A DNA stretch of 64,000 nucleotides from Flavobacteriaceae bacterium (GTDB taxonomy: Bacteria; Bacteroidota; Bacteroidia; Flavobacteriales; Flavobacteriaceae), in contig JABXIJ010000014.1 of NCBI GenBank assembly GCA_013373105.1, positions 1-64,000 of the forward strand. Direction: 5' to 3'. Position 1 is the stretch's first letter. Each line of letters begins with the position of its first letter. Below are positions 7,897-16,321 of this stretch, in pieces. Under the pieces are notes generated by a model. The model was not told the origin of the DNA. It worked only from the letters and a program-made list of their open reading frames with translations, and made no database searches. The position numbers and the translations under genes are program-made.

Positions 7897-8025
7897 CTAA
7901 ACTTTTTTAAATGAATTTAGTAAAACACTTACAGTTAATAAAAAAACTATAAAAACTACTAAAGCTACACCTATTAAAAGAATATTATTAGCCGAAGAAA
8001 CAAGATGTAAATTAATTAAATACAT
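7897..8025 (-). CDS. Small membrane protein (42 aa), first of a tandem pair
   Basis: 42 codons from an ATG at 8025: a short start MYLINLHLVSSANN, a single hydrophobic helix at about residues 15-36 and a basic end SFKKV. Similar in sequence and layout to the 44-aa gene 125 nt downstream. It starts 65 nt after the TolC stop on the same strand; that gap holds an imperfect inverted repeat (arms 8030-8043 and 8053-8068) with no T-run, so read-through from the efflux operon is possible. No family recognised. Confidence 0.58.
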   Translation of the reverse strand: MYLINLHLVSSANNILLIGVALVVFIVFLLTVSVLLNSFKKV

Positions 8026-8090
8026 AATTTCTAAATTTTAAATAAAACTACTATTTAAAAAATTTAGATTTTATGATATATATCAGGATA

Positions 8091-9437
8091 TTAAAATTTT
8101 ACATTTAAAATATCTCCACTTAATTGTAACAGTTGTAACTCAATAAGCTTGGCATCGAACTTAGCATTATTCAATGCTGTTTTATTATTTATTAAGTTAA
8201 TTTGAGCTTGTCTAAATTCTACTGAAGTAATTTGACCTAATTTAAAACGCTCTTGAGATCTAATAAAATTGTTTTCTGCAGTTAAAACATTTTGTTCTTG
8301 AGCTTGTAAAATAAATAACTGGTTTTTATAATTTTCCCAAGTATTTTTAAGTGTATTCTTAATGGTAGCTTTTTGTTGTTCGAGAGCTATTTTTTGATTG
8401 TCTAAAGCAATTTTAGCATTTGCAACTCTAGTTCTTCTAGTACCACCATCAAAAATATTCCAAGTTAAATTTAATCCAGTATTTAAACCATCTGAAGTAA
8501 TTAATCGTGCACCAAAAGGGTTTACCAAGTTTTCGTTCTCAGTTCTATTAAAAGCGTAAGAAGCATTAAAGTTTAATGTTGGAAAATAGTTAGCTTGACT
8601 TACTTTAATATTAAACTCACTTATTGCAATGTTACTTTCGTTTTGCTTTAAAGTAGCGTTTTTTAATAGGGTTTTTTCTTCTAATTCTTTAAGATTTAGT
8701 AAAGAGTTATAAGTAACTTCGGTTTCTACAACATAATTGGTTTCTTTATCTAAGCCCAAAATAATATTTAACCCTCTTTTCGCATTATTAACTTGCTGTT
8801 TAGCTGCTATGTAAGAAATACTATCGTTATTAACATCTACCTTAGCATTTAAATATTCAAGCTTATTAGATTGCCCATAATCAAATTGATATTTGGCACG
8901 TTGTAGTCTTCTTTTAGATATATCTAAAGCTTCTTTTAAGTTATTTAAGTTTTCTGATAATCTTGCTATTTGAAAATAAACTGTAAACAATTGCACATAT
9001 GTATTCTCTATGGTTTCTCTAGCTTGAAGCTCAGTTAGATTATAGTTTTCTTTAAGCTGTTTATAGTTGTATTTTCTACCTAAACCATCAAAAATGGTAT
9101 AATTTAAACCAATAGTAGCATTATAGTTTTTAGTAACTACACCATTACCTGTTCTTTCTGCATCGTTACCAGTTTGTGGGTCAGTAAATACAATAGTCTG
9201 ATTGTTTCTTCTGTAATCTGCTCCAGAATTTATAGTTGCAGATGGCAAAAAACCCGTATTTAAAATACTAGAATTATTTTTTGCTATTTCTGTATTGTTA
9301 TTAGCAATTTTAATTCCAAAATTATTTTTTAATGTTATTTCTAAAGCTTCTCTTTTGGTTAGAATTTCTTGTGAGAATAAAGAAATACAGCTTAAAAAAG
9401 CTAGTAGAAAAGTAACTTTGTTATATTTCATTTTCAT
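8091..9437 (-). CDS. TolC-family outer-membrane efflux protein
   Basis: 448 aa. The signal peptide (about residues 1-22, ending SLFSQE) has ATGs at 9437 and 9431 as possible starts. Two repeated OEP domains, with long helices rich in Asn/Ala/Leu (e.g. ISKRRLQRAKYQFDYGQSN and the repeat-2 FIRSQERFKLGQITSVEFRQ), give the trimeric barrel and periplasmic tunnel. It overlaps the pump gene end by 17 nt and is the last large gene of the adaptor-pump-channel operon. Confidence 0.92.
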   Translation of the reverse strand: MKMKYNKVTFLLAFLSCISLFSQEILTKREALEITLKNNFGIKIANNNTEIAKNNSSILNTGFLPSATINSGADYRRNNQTIVFTDPQTGNDAERTGNGVVTKNYNATIGLNYTIFDGLGRKYNYKQLKENYNLTELQARETIENTYVQLFTVYFQIARLSENLNNLKEALDISKRRLQRAKYQFDYGQSNKLEYLNAKVDVNNDSISYIAAKQQVNNAKRGLNIILGLDKETNYVVETEVTYNSLLNLKELEEKTLLKNATLKQNESNIAISEFNIKVSQANYFPTLNFNASYAFNRTENENLVNPFGARLITSDGLNTGLNLTWNIFDGGTRRTRVANAKIALDNQKIALEQQKATIKNTLKNTWENYKNQLFILQAQEQNVLTAENNFIRSQERFKLGQITSVEFRQAQINLINNKTALNNAKFDAKLIELQLLQLSGDILNVKF

Positions 9438-12400
9438 CGTATTTAGAATCTATTACTGCTCTTTCAACTTCTTCTTTAGTGATATCATCTCCAGTTTTTA
9501 ACCACTTGTATTTAACTTTGTAATAATTAGAAGCAGATAGTAATAATGGTAAAACAAGTAATGTTAAAATTGTAGCTATAGCAATACCATATGCAATTGA
9601 AATAGCCATAGGAATTAAAAATTGTGCTTGTCTACTTTTTTCAAAAATTAACGGTGCTAAACCAGCAATAGTAGTTAATGAGGTTAAAAATATTGCTCTA
9701 AAACGTGATCTACCAGCTGCAACTAAGGCTTCATCATATTTCATTCCTTGTTTAAGGTAATTATTAAACTTACCAATAAGAACTAGTCCATCATTTACCA
9801 TAATACCAATCAGCGCAATAATTCCTAAGAAAGAAAGAATACCTATGGCAAAATCGTGAATAAAGTGCCCCCAAACAACACCAATCATACTAAATGGTAT
9901 TAATAATATGAGTAATAAAGGTTGAGAATATGATCTGAATGTAAAAGCAATAACTATGTAAATTAATCCTAAAATAATTACTGAAACTCCAGAAGCAGAG
10001 TCTGTTGTTTTTTTACGTTCTCTATTTTGTCCCTCATAAATTGGAGTTACAGAGGTATATTTAGATAAAATTTCTGGCATTACATTTTCTCTAATGTCTT
10101 GCAAGATTTCTGTTGCACTTCCTTTTAATTCTTTTAAGTCTGCTGTAACTTGAATTTCTCGTTTTCCTTCTAAATGATTTATAGCAATATCTCCTCTTTG
10201 AATAGTATAATCTGCAATTTCCGAAAATGGAATTCGAGAACCATTTGGCGCAATAATGCGCATATCGTCTAAATCTTTAATAGAAGATCTATCATTTTTA
10301 CTATAGCGAACCCAAATCTTAATTTCATCTTGTCCTCGTTGAAAACGTTGTGCTTGAAATCCAAAAAATCCATAACGAACTTGTTGCATTACAGATTGTA
10401 AATTTAACCCAAGTAAGTAGGCATTATCTTTTAGTTTTATTTGAATTTCTTTAATACCAGCAGGGTCGTTATCTGTAACATCTTTTAATAAAGGATTGTT
10501 TTCTAGAACAGTTTTAAGTTCATTTTTAACGGCTTTTAGTTCCTCTATATTATTACCTAAAAGTGAAATTGCAACAGGACTTCCTCCAAAATTTCCACCA
10601 GATCCAAAAACCAAACTTTCTACACCATATACCTTACCAACCTTTTCGCTTATAGAATTTGTTATTTCTGGTGATGAAAAATCTCGTGCTTCTCCTGGCA
10701 ATAAATTTACAGTTAAAGAACCATTTGCACTACCAGAACCAACTCTACGAATTACATTTTCAACTACTTGTAAATTACCTGTTTGCTTAGCAGAATATTC
10801 ATCATTTACTTGCCAAACTTTTTCTTCTATAGAAGATATAATTGAATCTGTAATTTTTTCGTTTGTACCTTGTGGCATTTTTAGCGTAATCTGAACTCTA
10901 TCACTAGCAATTCTTGGGAAGAATGATGTTCTAACAATACCTCCTCCAATTGCCATAAAACTGAAAATTAAAATAGCAACAGGAATGGTAAAACTAAAAA
11001 ACCTATGATTTAAAATAAACTTTAACAGAGGTACATAATATTTATCTCTAAACTTAGATAAACCTTCATCTGCAGTTTTGTTTATTTTTTTAAAAAAACG
11101 GTCAATTGGGTTACTCTTTTTTACTTCACCATTTTCTAATCTTTTTCTGTCTAGTGCTTTAGAATGCGCAATATGTGCGGGTAAAATAATTAAGGCTTCA
11201 ATTAATGATACACTAAGTGTTAATAGCACTATTGTTGAAACTTCACCAAAAAAACTACCTATTCTACCATCTAAAAAGAAAAATGTTGAAAAAGCAATTA
11301 TTGTAGTTAAAATTGCTGATATAATTGGTGGTATTACTTCCATTGTTCCATCTATGGCTGCTTTTATTTTCGATTTTCCTAAATCGTAATAATGATGATA
11401 TATATTTTCACCAATTACAATTCCATCATCAACCAAAATACCTATAACTATTATCATCCCAAATAGAGATAAAACGTTTATAGTTACGTCGAATTGAGAA
11501 GCAAAAACGAACATTCCTAAAAATGCTACTGGCAATCCAAATGCTACCCAAATTGCTAACCTTAGATTTAAAAATAAAGCTAAAAAGAATAGTACTAATA
11601 ATATACCAACAGCACCATTTTCGACAAGTAACTTTGTTCTACCTTTAAGTGTTGTAGAAGAGTCACTAGATACATTTAATTGAATGTTTTGCTGTTTTTG
11701 GTTGTATTCGTATATGTATTCTTTTATTTTGTCTGCTGATGAAATTAAATCTTCACTATTTGTATTACTAACTGTAACATCTATAGCTAAGTTGCCATTA
11801 TAAAATAACCTATCTGGATTTTCTGACCATGTATCTTTAACATCAGCAATATCTTTTAAACGAATTATGGTACCATTTGGCTGAGTTCTAACTATTAAGT
11901 TTTGTAATTCTATACCATAATACGATTTATTTCGAGCTCGAATTAAATAATCTTCTTGATTAGTTTTAATATTACCACCTGTAACTAATATATTGGCATT
12001 TCTTACAGCATTAGCAACGTCTGTAAACGATAAATTAAACGCTCGTAAATCGTTTTCACGAACAGCAATTTCGATTTCTTCTTCAGGAAAACCAGAAATA
12101 CTTACTTGCGAAATTCCATCTATTCCTCGAATATCATTTTCTATATTTCTAGCATATTGTTTTAGAGCTTTAAGCGATACATTTTCTCCACTAACAGAAA
12201 AACTTATGGTAGGCCTAATGCTTTCTACTTTGGCAATTACTGGAGGTTCCATTCCTGTTGGAAATGATGGAACTCTGTCTACTGCGTTTTTTACATCAGA
12301 TAAAACAACATCTATATTTTTGCCTTTTTCAACCTCAACATTTACTACTGCAGAGTTTTCTCTAGATACAGAAGTAACTCGTTCTACACCAACAATTCCT

Positions 12401-12618
12401 TTTAAATTATCTTCTATTTTTAGTACTACACCTTCTTCCATTTCTACTGGTGAAGCTCCAGGATAAGCTAGGGTAATATTTATTAATTGCGAATCTACTA
12501 AAGGAAAGAAAGAAGATTTCATGCTAAAAGCACCAAGAATACCAAATACAAAAAATGCGATAATAACCACATTTACTGCAACTGGGTATTTTATAAAATA
12601 ACTAATAATTTTTCTCAT
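9421..12618 (-). CDS. RND efflux pump, inner-membrane transporter (AcrB type)
   Basis: 1065 aa, full length for the HAE-1/AcrB-like group. Twelve membrane helices with two large periplasmic loops are expected; visible helices include VAVNVVIIAFFVFGILGAF at the N-terminus and a cluster after LLVENGAVGIL. The proton-relay acidic pair sits in GILVDDGIVIGENIYHH, with a matching GIMVNDGLVLIGKF in the second half. It drives proton-coupled export. The gene starts 6 nt after the adaptor stop and overlaps tolC. The substrate (drug, metabolite or lipid) cannot be read from the sequence; the CusA-type metal-binding methionine set is not evident. Confidence 0.93.
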   Translation of the reverse strand: MRKIISYFIKYPVAVNVVIIAFFVFGILGAFSMKSSFFPLVDSQLINITLAYPGASPVEMEEGVVLKIEDNLKGIVGVERVTSVSRENSAVVNVEVEKGKNIDVVLSDVKNAVDRVPSFPTGMEPPVIAKVESIRPTISFSVSGENVSLKALKQYARNIENDIRGIDGISQVSISGFPEEEIEIAVRENDLRAFNLSFTDVANAVRNANILVTGGNIKTNQEDYLIRARNKSYYGIELQNLIVRTQPNGTIIRLKDIADVKDTWSENPDRLFYNGNLAIDVTVSNTNSEDLISSADKIKEYIYEYNQKQQNIQLNVSSDSSTTLKGRTKLLVENGAVGILLVLFFLALFLNLRLAIWVAFGLPVAFLGMFVFASQFDVTINVLSLFGMIIVIGILVDDGIVIGENIYHHYYDLGKSKIKAAIDGTMEVIPPIISAILTTIIAFSTFFFLDGRIGSFFGEVSTIVLLTLSVSLIEALIILPAHIAHSKALDRKRLENGEVKKSNPIDRFFKKINKTADEGLSKFRDKYYVPLLKFILNHRFFSFTIPVAILIFSFMAIGGGIVRTSFFPRIASDRVQITLKMPQGTNEKITDSIISSIEEKVWQVNDEYSAKQTGNLQVVENVIRRVGSGSANGSLTVNLLPGEARDFSSPEITNSISEKVGKVYGVESLVFGSGGNFGGSPVAISLLGNNIEELKAVKNELKTVLENNPLLKDVTDNDPAGIKEIQIKLKDNAYLLGLNLQSVMQQVRYGFFGFQAQRFQRGQDEIKIWVRYSKNDRSSIKDLDDMRIIAPNGSRIPFSEIADYTIQRGDIAINHLEGKREIQVTADLKELKGSATEILQDIRENVMPEILSKYTSVTPIYEGQNRERKKTTDSASGVSVIILGLIYIVIAFTFRSYSQPLLLILLIPFSMIGVVWGHFIHDFAIGILSFLGIIALIGIMVNDGLVLIGKFNNYLKQGMKYDEALVAAGRSRFRAIFLTSLTTIAGLAPLIFEKSRQAQFLIPMAISIAYGIAIATILTLLVLPLLLSASNYYKVKYKWLKTGDDITKEEVERAVIDSKYDENEI

Positions 12619-12624
12619 AATAAA

Positions 12625-13737
12625 TTACTTTTGGCCAATTTTAACTACCATTCCATCAAATGCTCCTGGCAAAGGCTGTGAAAGTATTTTAGTACCATTT
12701 TCTAATCCTTTTAACACTACAGATTCAGATCCAAAATACACTGGATTAATTCTTTGTAATGTTAAAATTGAATCGTTTTTAACTGTATAAATTGCACTAT
12801 TATTTACCAATAGTTTTCTAGAAACTTCAATAGCATCAGATTCTGATTTAGCAATTAAATTAGCCTCTAAAAACATACCTTCTTTAAGGTCTTTATCTCT
12901 TACTTCTATGTATGCTGTAATAGTTTGAGAAACTTGATCTATTTTACCATTAATCCTTGCTACTGTACCATTATATGTTTTAGAGCTATTTAAGCTTTTT
13001 AATTCTACTGTATTGCCAATTTTTAACAGCTCTGCAAATTCAGCATTAACAGACACTTCTAATTCATAAACACTAGTATCAATAAATTCTCCTAATCTTT
13101 GGCCAACTCTAACAAGAGTTCCTGGAGTAACTAAAGTTTCTGTTAAAATACCTGTAAAAGGGGCAGTTATATCATGTTTTGTTAATCTTACTTCTAAGTT
13201 TTTTACGTTAAAATAAGCAGTTAAAATACCTCTACCACTTATAAAATACTTTTCTTTATCTGATGAAAATTTTGGTAATTCTGGTACTGGTTTAGTAATA
13301 TCAAAGTTTTTTAAATAGTCTTCCCATTTTTTAAATTCTGATGGATAGTCTAACCTGATATCTGGTAAAATAGAAGTAATTAAATTGAATAGATTACTTT
13401 TTTGTGAATTTAAACTAGCATTAAATTCATCACTATTCACACTCAATAATGTTTCTCCTTTTGAATATGTAGTGCCAGGTTTAAATGCTTTGTTAGAAGT
13501 ATTTAAAACACCTTGTACTTCTGAGAAAATATCAATTTTGTTTTTAGCAACTAAGTTTCCATTTGCGATTAAAACAATTGGAATTTCTTTATTTTTTACA
13601 ATATCAACAAATACTGTTTTTATAGTTTTCTTAAAAGTTGGTCTTGGTTTTTGATTTTTGTCAACAAAAAATTTACCTAAAGTTATGGCTCCTACAATAA
13701 ATAAAAGTCCTATTATACCTAAAATAATTTTTCTCAT
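12625..13737 (-). CDS. RND efflux periplasmic adaptor (membrane fusion protein)
   Basis: 370 aa. An N-terminal anchor (about residues 3-22) is followed by the lipoyl/barrel-sandwich halves (IFSEVQGVLNTSNKAFKPGT and later DITAPFTGILTETLVTPGT) and a beta-barrel/membrane-proximal part ending in the C-terminal 100 residues. Between the half-motifs sits a region (SQKSNLFNLITSILPDI... to ISGRG) shorter than the usual helical hairpin. First gene of the efflux operon; a -7 box lies 44 nt upstream. It links pump and TolC channel. Confidence 0.9.
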   Translation of the reverse strand: MRKIILGIIGLLFIVGAITLGKFFVDKNQKPRPTFKKTIKTVFVDIVKNKEIPIVLIANGNLVAKNKIDIFSEVQGVLNTSNKAFKPGTTYSKGETLLSVNSDEFNASLNSQKSNLFNLITSILPDIRLDYPSEFKKWEDYLKNFDITKPVPELPKFSSDKEKYFISGRGILTAYFNVKNLEVRLTKHDITAPFTGILTETLVTPGTLVRVGQRLGEFIDTSVYELEVSVNAEFAELLKIGNTVELKSLNSSKTYNGTVARINGKIDQVSQTITAYIEVRDKDLKEGMFLEANLIAKSESDAIEVSRKLLVNNSAIYTVKNDSILTLQRINPVYFGSESVVLKGLENGTKILSQPLPGAFDGMVVKIGQK

Positions 13738-13781
13738 ACTTGGTTGGTTCTATATTCTTTATTAAAAAGATTTATTCATTG

Positions 13782-13789
13782 CAAAGATA
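13782..13789 (-). promoter_or_regulatory. -7 box for the RND efflux operon
   Basis: TATCTTTG on the minus strand, 44 nt upstream of the adaptor ATG. The -33 position has no TTTG, so this is a partial match. Confidence 0.4.
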
Positions 13790-13857
13790 ATTTTAACATT
13801 AACAACTCTTGTTTAATCAAAAAACTACTTTGTTAAAGAAACGTTATAATTGATGGT

Positions 13858-13891
13858 TTTGTTAGCTCTATTTTTGAATTATGTAATTTTG
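13858..13891 (+). promoter_or_regulatory. Promoter of the FemAB-like/tesB/sdpI operon
   Basis: TTTG (13858-13861), 22 nt, then TAATTTTG (13884-13891), matching TTTG/TAnnTTTG with a spacer a little longer than the usual 19. The start codon follows 32 nt later. Confidence 0.5.
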
Positions 13892-13923
13892 TTGTTGAAG
13901 AATTTAATTTCTAAAACGAACTT

Positions 13924-15102
13924 TTGACATCATCTTTACAGTCTTATTCTACTATTTTTTACAGGTCTATTGATGCTATTCCAAAACAAATTTGGGAAGA
14001 ATTACAACTTGTAAGCCAACCTTATTTAAAGCCAGAATTTTTAGAATCTTTAGAGAAAAATCATCAGGAAATTAAATTTTACTATATGATTTTAAAGAAT
14101 AAAGAAAATAAAGTTGTTGCATTAGCCAACATAAAAATTATTGATTTTCATTTAGATAATATTACTTCTTATTTCGAAAATTTTTTAAACAAATTAAAGC
14201 TAGTACTAAGAAAAATAGATATTTTACCTTACAAAAAACCTTTAAAACTATTAATCACTGGAAACATTTTTGTTAGTGGTGAACATGGCATTTTTATTAA
14301 AACAAATGAAAATAAAAAGGAGATAATTAAAACCATAGCAAAAGCTACACTAGTTTTAGAAAAAGATTTTAATTTAAAAATTGATGCTTTTCTTTTAAAA
14401 GACTTTTTAAATGAATCGTTAACGATAACAGATGAACTTAAAGATTTTAATTATCATCCTTTTTCAGTTGAGCCAATTATGGTTTTACATATAGAGAAAA
14501 CATGGCGTTCTTTTGATGATTATTTACATGTACTTAAAACTAAGTTTAGAGTTAAAGCAAAAAAAGCATTTTCTCTAAGTAAAGAATTAACAATTATAAA
14601 TATAACATCAAATAATATTGATGATTACTTACCAAAAATGAATATGTTGTATAAGAAAGTAATTTCTAAAGCAACTTTTAATTTGAGTGATTTTAACTTA
14701 GCTACTTATAAGGATTTAAAATTAAAGTTCGGTGAACTATATATTTTAAAAGTGTACACTTTACAAGGTAAAGTTGTAGGTTTTCTATCAGGGTTAATTC
14801 ATAATAAAAATTTAGATGCTCATTTTGTTGGTATAGATTATCAACTTAACAAAACCTTTGGCATATATCAAAGAATGCTGTACGACTATATTCAAATTGC
14901 AATTGAAAATAACTTAGAAACCTTAAATTTTGGAAGAACTGCAAGCGAAATTAAAAGTTCTGTTGGTGCAAAACCAGTTGATTTAACCATGTATTTAAGA
15001 CATAAAAGAGGGCTAACAAATAAAATTTTAAAGCTATTTTTACAGAGAGTTCAACCAACACCATTTCATCAAAATTTTCCATTTAAAATCGTAGAAAAAT
15101 AA
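13924..15102 (+). CDS. FemAB/GNAT-like acyltransferase-fold protein
   Basis: 392 aa. The start is TTG at 13924: an in-frame TAA at 13912 excludes anything further upstream and the first in-frame ATG is over 50 codons inside. The C-terminal half resembles the COG3146/GNAT group called peptidoglycan biosynthesis protein/FemAB-like: KTKFRVKAKKAFSLSKEL, then a core with GKVVGFLSGLI, DAHFVGIDY and NLETLNFGRTASEIKSSVG. Soluble, no signal peptide. Substrate unknown. Its stop overlaps the tesB ATG by 1 nt. The family call is by pattern only. Confidence 0.7.
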   Translation: MTSSLQSYSTIFYRSIDAIPKQIWEELQLVSQPYLKPEFLESLEKNHQEIKFYYMILKNKENKVVALANIKIIDFHLDNITSYFENFLNKLKLVLRKIDILPYKKPLKLLITGNIFVSGEHGIFIKTNENKKEIIKTIAKATLVLEKDFNLKIDAFLLKDFLNESLTITDELKDFNYHPFSVEPIMVLHIEKTWRSFDDYLHVLKTKFRVKAKKAFSLSKELTIINITSNNIDDYLPKMNMLYKKVISKATFNLSDFNLATYKDLKLKFGELYILKVYTLQGKVVGFLSGLIHNKNLDAHFVGIDYQLNKTFGIYQRMLYDYIQIAIENNLETLNFGRTASEIKSSVGAKPVDLTMYLRHKRGLTNKILKLFLQRVQPTPFHQNFPFKIVEK

Positions 15103-15968
15103 TGAAGACTACAAAAGAATTAATTAACTTATTACATTTAGATAAAATAGATAATCATACGTATTTAGGTGATAGTGTAACTATTGGTAGTGCAATTGTT
15201 TTTGGTGGGCAAGTTTTAGCACAAGCTGTAAATGCAGCTTACAGAACTATTCCAGAAAATAGGTTTTTACACTCTTTACATTCGTACTTTTTAGAAGCTG
15301 GAGATTTAAATTTACCCATTAAATATCATGTTGCAGAAATGAGAAATGGTGGTAGCTTTTCTACTAGAAGAGTTACAGCTTCTCAAGAAGGTAAAACAAT
15401 TTTTATTTTGGCAGCTTCTTATCACAAAAAAGAGGATGGTTTTGAACATCAAGCTCAAATGAATTCTACTATAAAACAACCAGAAGAACTTTTAAGTTGG
15501 GAAGATATGGTTACTAAATTTGGTGCAATTATGCCTAACACTTTAAAATCGTTTTTAAGTATTCAAAGGCCTATAGATTTTAAACCTGTAGAAGTTTCAA
15601 ATCCACAAAAACCTGAAAACAAAGAGCCTTTTGAGCAGGTTTGGTTTAAATTAAAAGGTACTATTCCTGAAATGGATATTCGTTTAAAACATCAAATTTT
15701 AACCTATATTTCAGATTATAATGTATTAAATGCTGCCTTTAACCCTAATGCAAAAAACTATAATTTTGCAAACACAATGACAGCCAGTTTAGATCATTCT
15801 ATGTGGTTTTTTAGAGAATTTGATTTTAATGATTGGATGCTTTTCTCATCTGAATCTCCCAACACTTTTGGAGCTAGAGGTTTAGTTAAAGGAAATATTT
15901 TTACAAGAGAAGGTAAATTGGTAGCATCTTTTGCACAAGAAGGTTTAATGAGACCTAAAACTAAATAG
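15102..15968 (+). CDS. tesB: Acyl-CoA thioesterase II
   Basis: 288 aa, double hot-dog fold. Hydrolyses medium and long acyl-CoAs. N-terminal hot-dog: GGQVLAQAVNAAYRTIP and LHSLHSYFLEAGD. The C-terminal part carries the catalytic triad region of TesB: ISDYNVLN (Asp), TASLDHSMWFFR and SFAQEGLMR (Gln). Translationally coupled to the preceding gene and followed 2 nt later by the SdpI gene. Confidence 0.93.
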   Translation: MKTTKELINLLHLDKIDNHTYLGDSVTIGSAIVFGGQVLAQAVNAAYRTIPENRFLHSLHSYFLEAGDLNLPIKYHVAEMRNGGSFSTRRVTASQEGKTIFILAASYHKKEDGFEHQAQMNSTIKQPEELLSWEDMVTKFGAIMPNTLKSFLSIQRPIDFKPVEVSNPQKPENKEPFEQVWFKLKGTIPEMDIRLKHQILTYISDYNVLNAAFNPNAKNYNFANTMTASLDHSMWFFREFDFNDWMLFSSESPNTFGARGLVKGNIFTREGKLVASFAQEGLMRPKTK

Positions 15969-15970
15969 TT

Positions 15971-16321
15971 ATGAATCCGTTTTTATATGTGTTAACCACT
16001 AATGGTGTGTTATTTTTAATTAGTATTATTTTTTGGAAATTTCCACCAAAAAAAATCAACAATATTTATGGCTACAGAACTCATAAAAGTATGTTGAATC
16101 AACAAATTTGGGATTTTGCAAACAGTACATTTAATAAAGCTTTTATTAGTTACAGTGCTTTTTCTTTTATAGCTGCATTATTGTTGGCAAATTTTGCCAA
16201 AAACGAATTAACTTGGCAACCAATGGTATTAGTGGCTTTGTCTATTTTAGTTTCAATAATAAAAACAGAACGTGCAATATCTGATAATTTTACTGAAGAA
16301 GGAAAAAGAAAAAAATCTTAA
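15971..16321 (+). CDS. SdpI-family membrane protein
   Basis: 116 aa, three hydrophobic segments (about 5-22, 57-74, 82-97). The SdpI family motif is visible: NNIYGYRTHKSMLNQQIWDF followed by AN. In Bacillus SdpI gives immunity to the SdpC toxin, but most family members are of unknown function and no toxin gene is nearby. Third gene of the operon with FemAB-like and tesB. It overlaps the TonB receptor gene tail-to-tail by 4 nt. Confidence 0.82.
   Translation: MNPFLYVLTTNGVLFLISIIFWKFPPKKINNIYGYRTHKSMLNQQIWDFANSTFNKAFISYSAFSFIAALLLANFAKNELTWQPMVLVALSILVSIIKTERAISDNFTEEGKRKKS

Noticed and set aside
8030-8068. Imperfect inverted repeat between tolC and the first small membrane gene
   Set aside because: Taken as a terminator at first, but it has no T-run and the stem has a bulge; AT-rich chance pairing is likely.
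9421-12618. Long plus-strand frames opposite the RND pump gene
   Set aside because: Ser/Leu/Thr-rich translations typical of the antisense of a membrane protein gene in AT-rich DNA.
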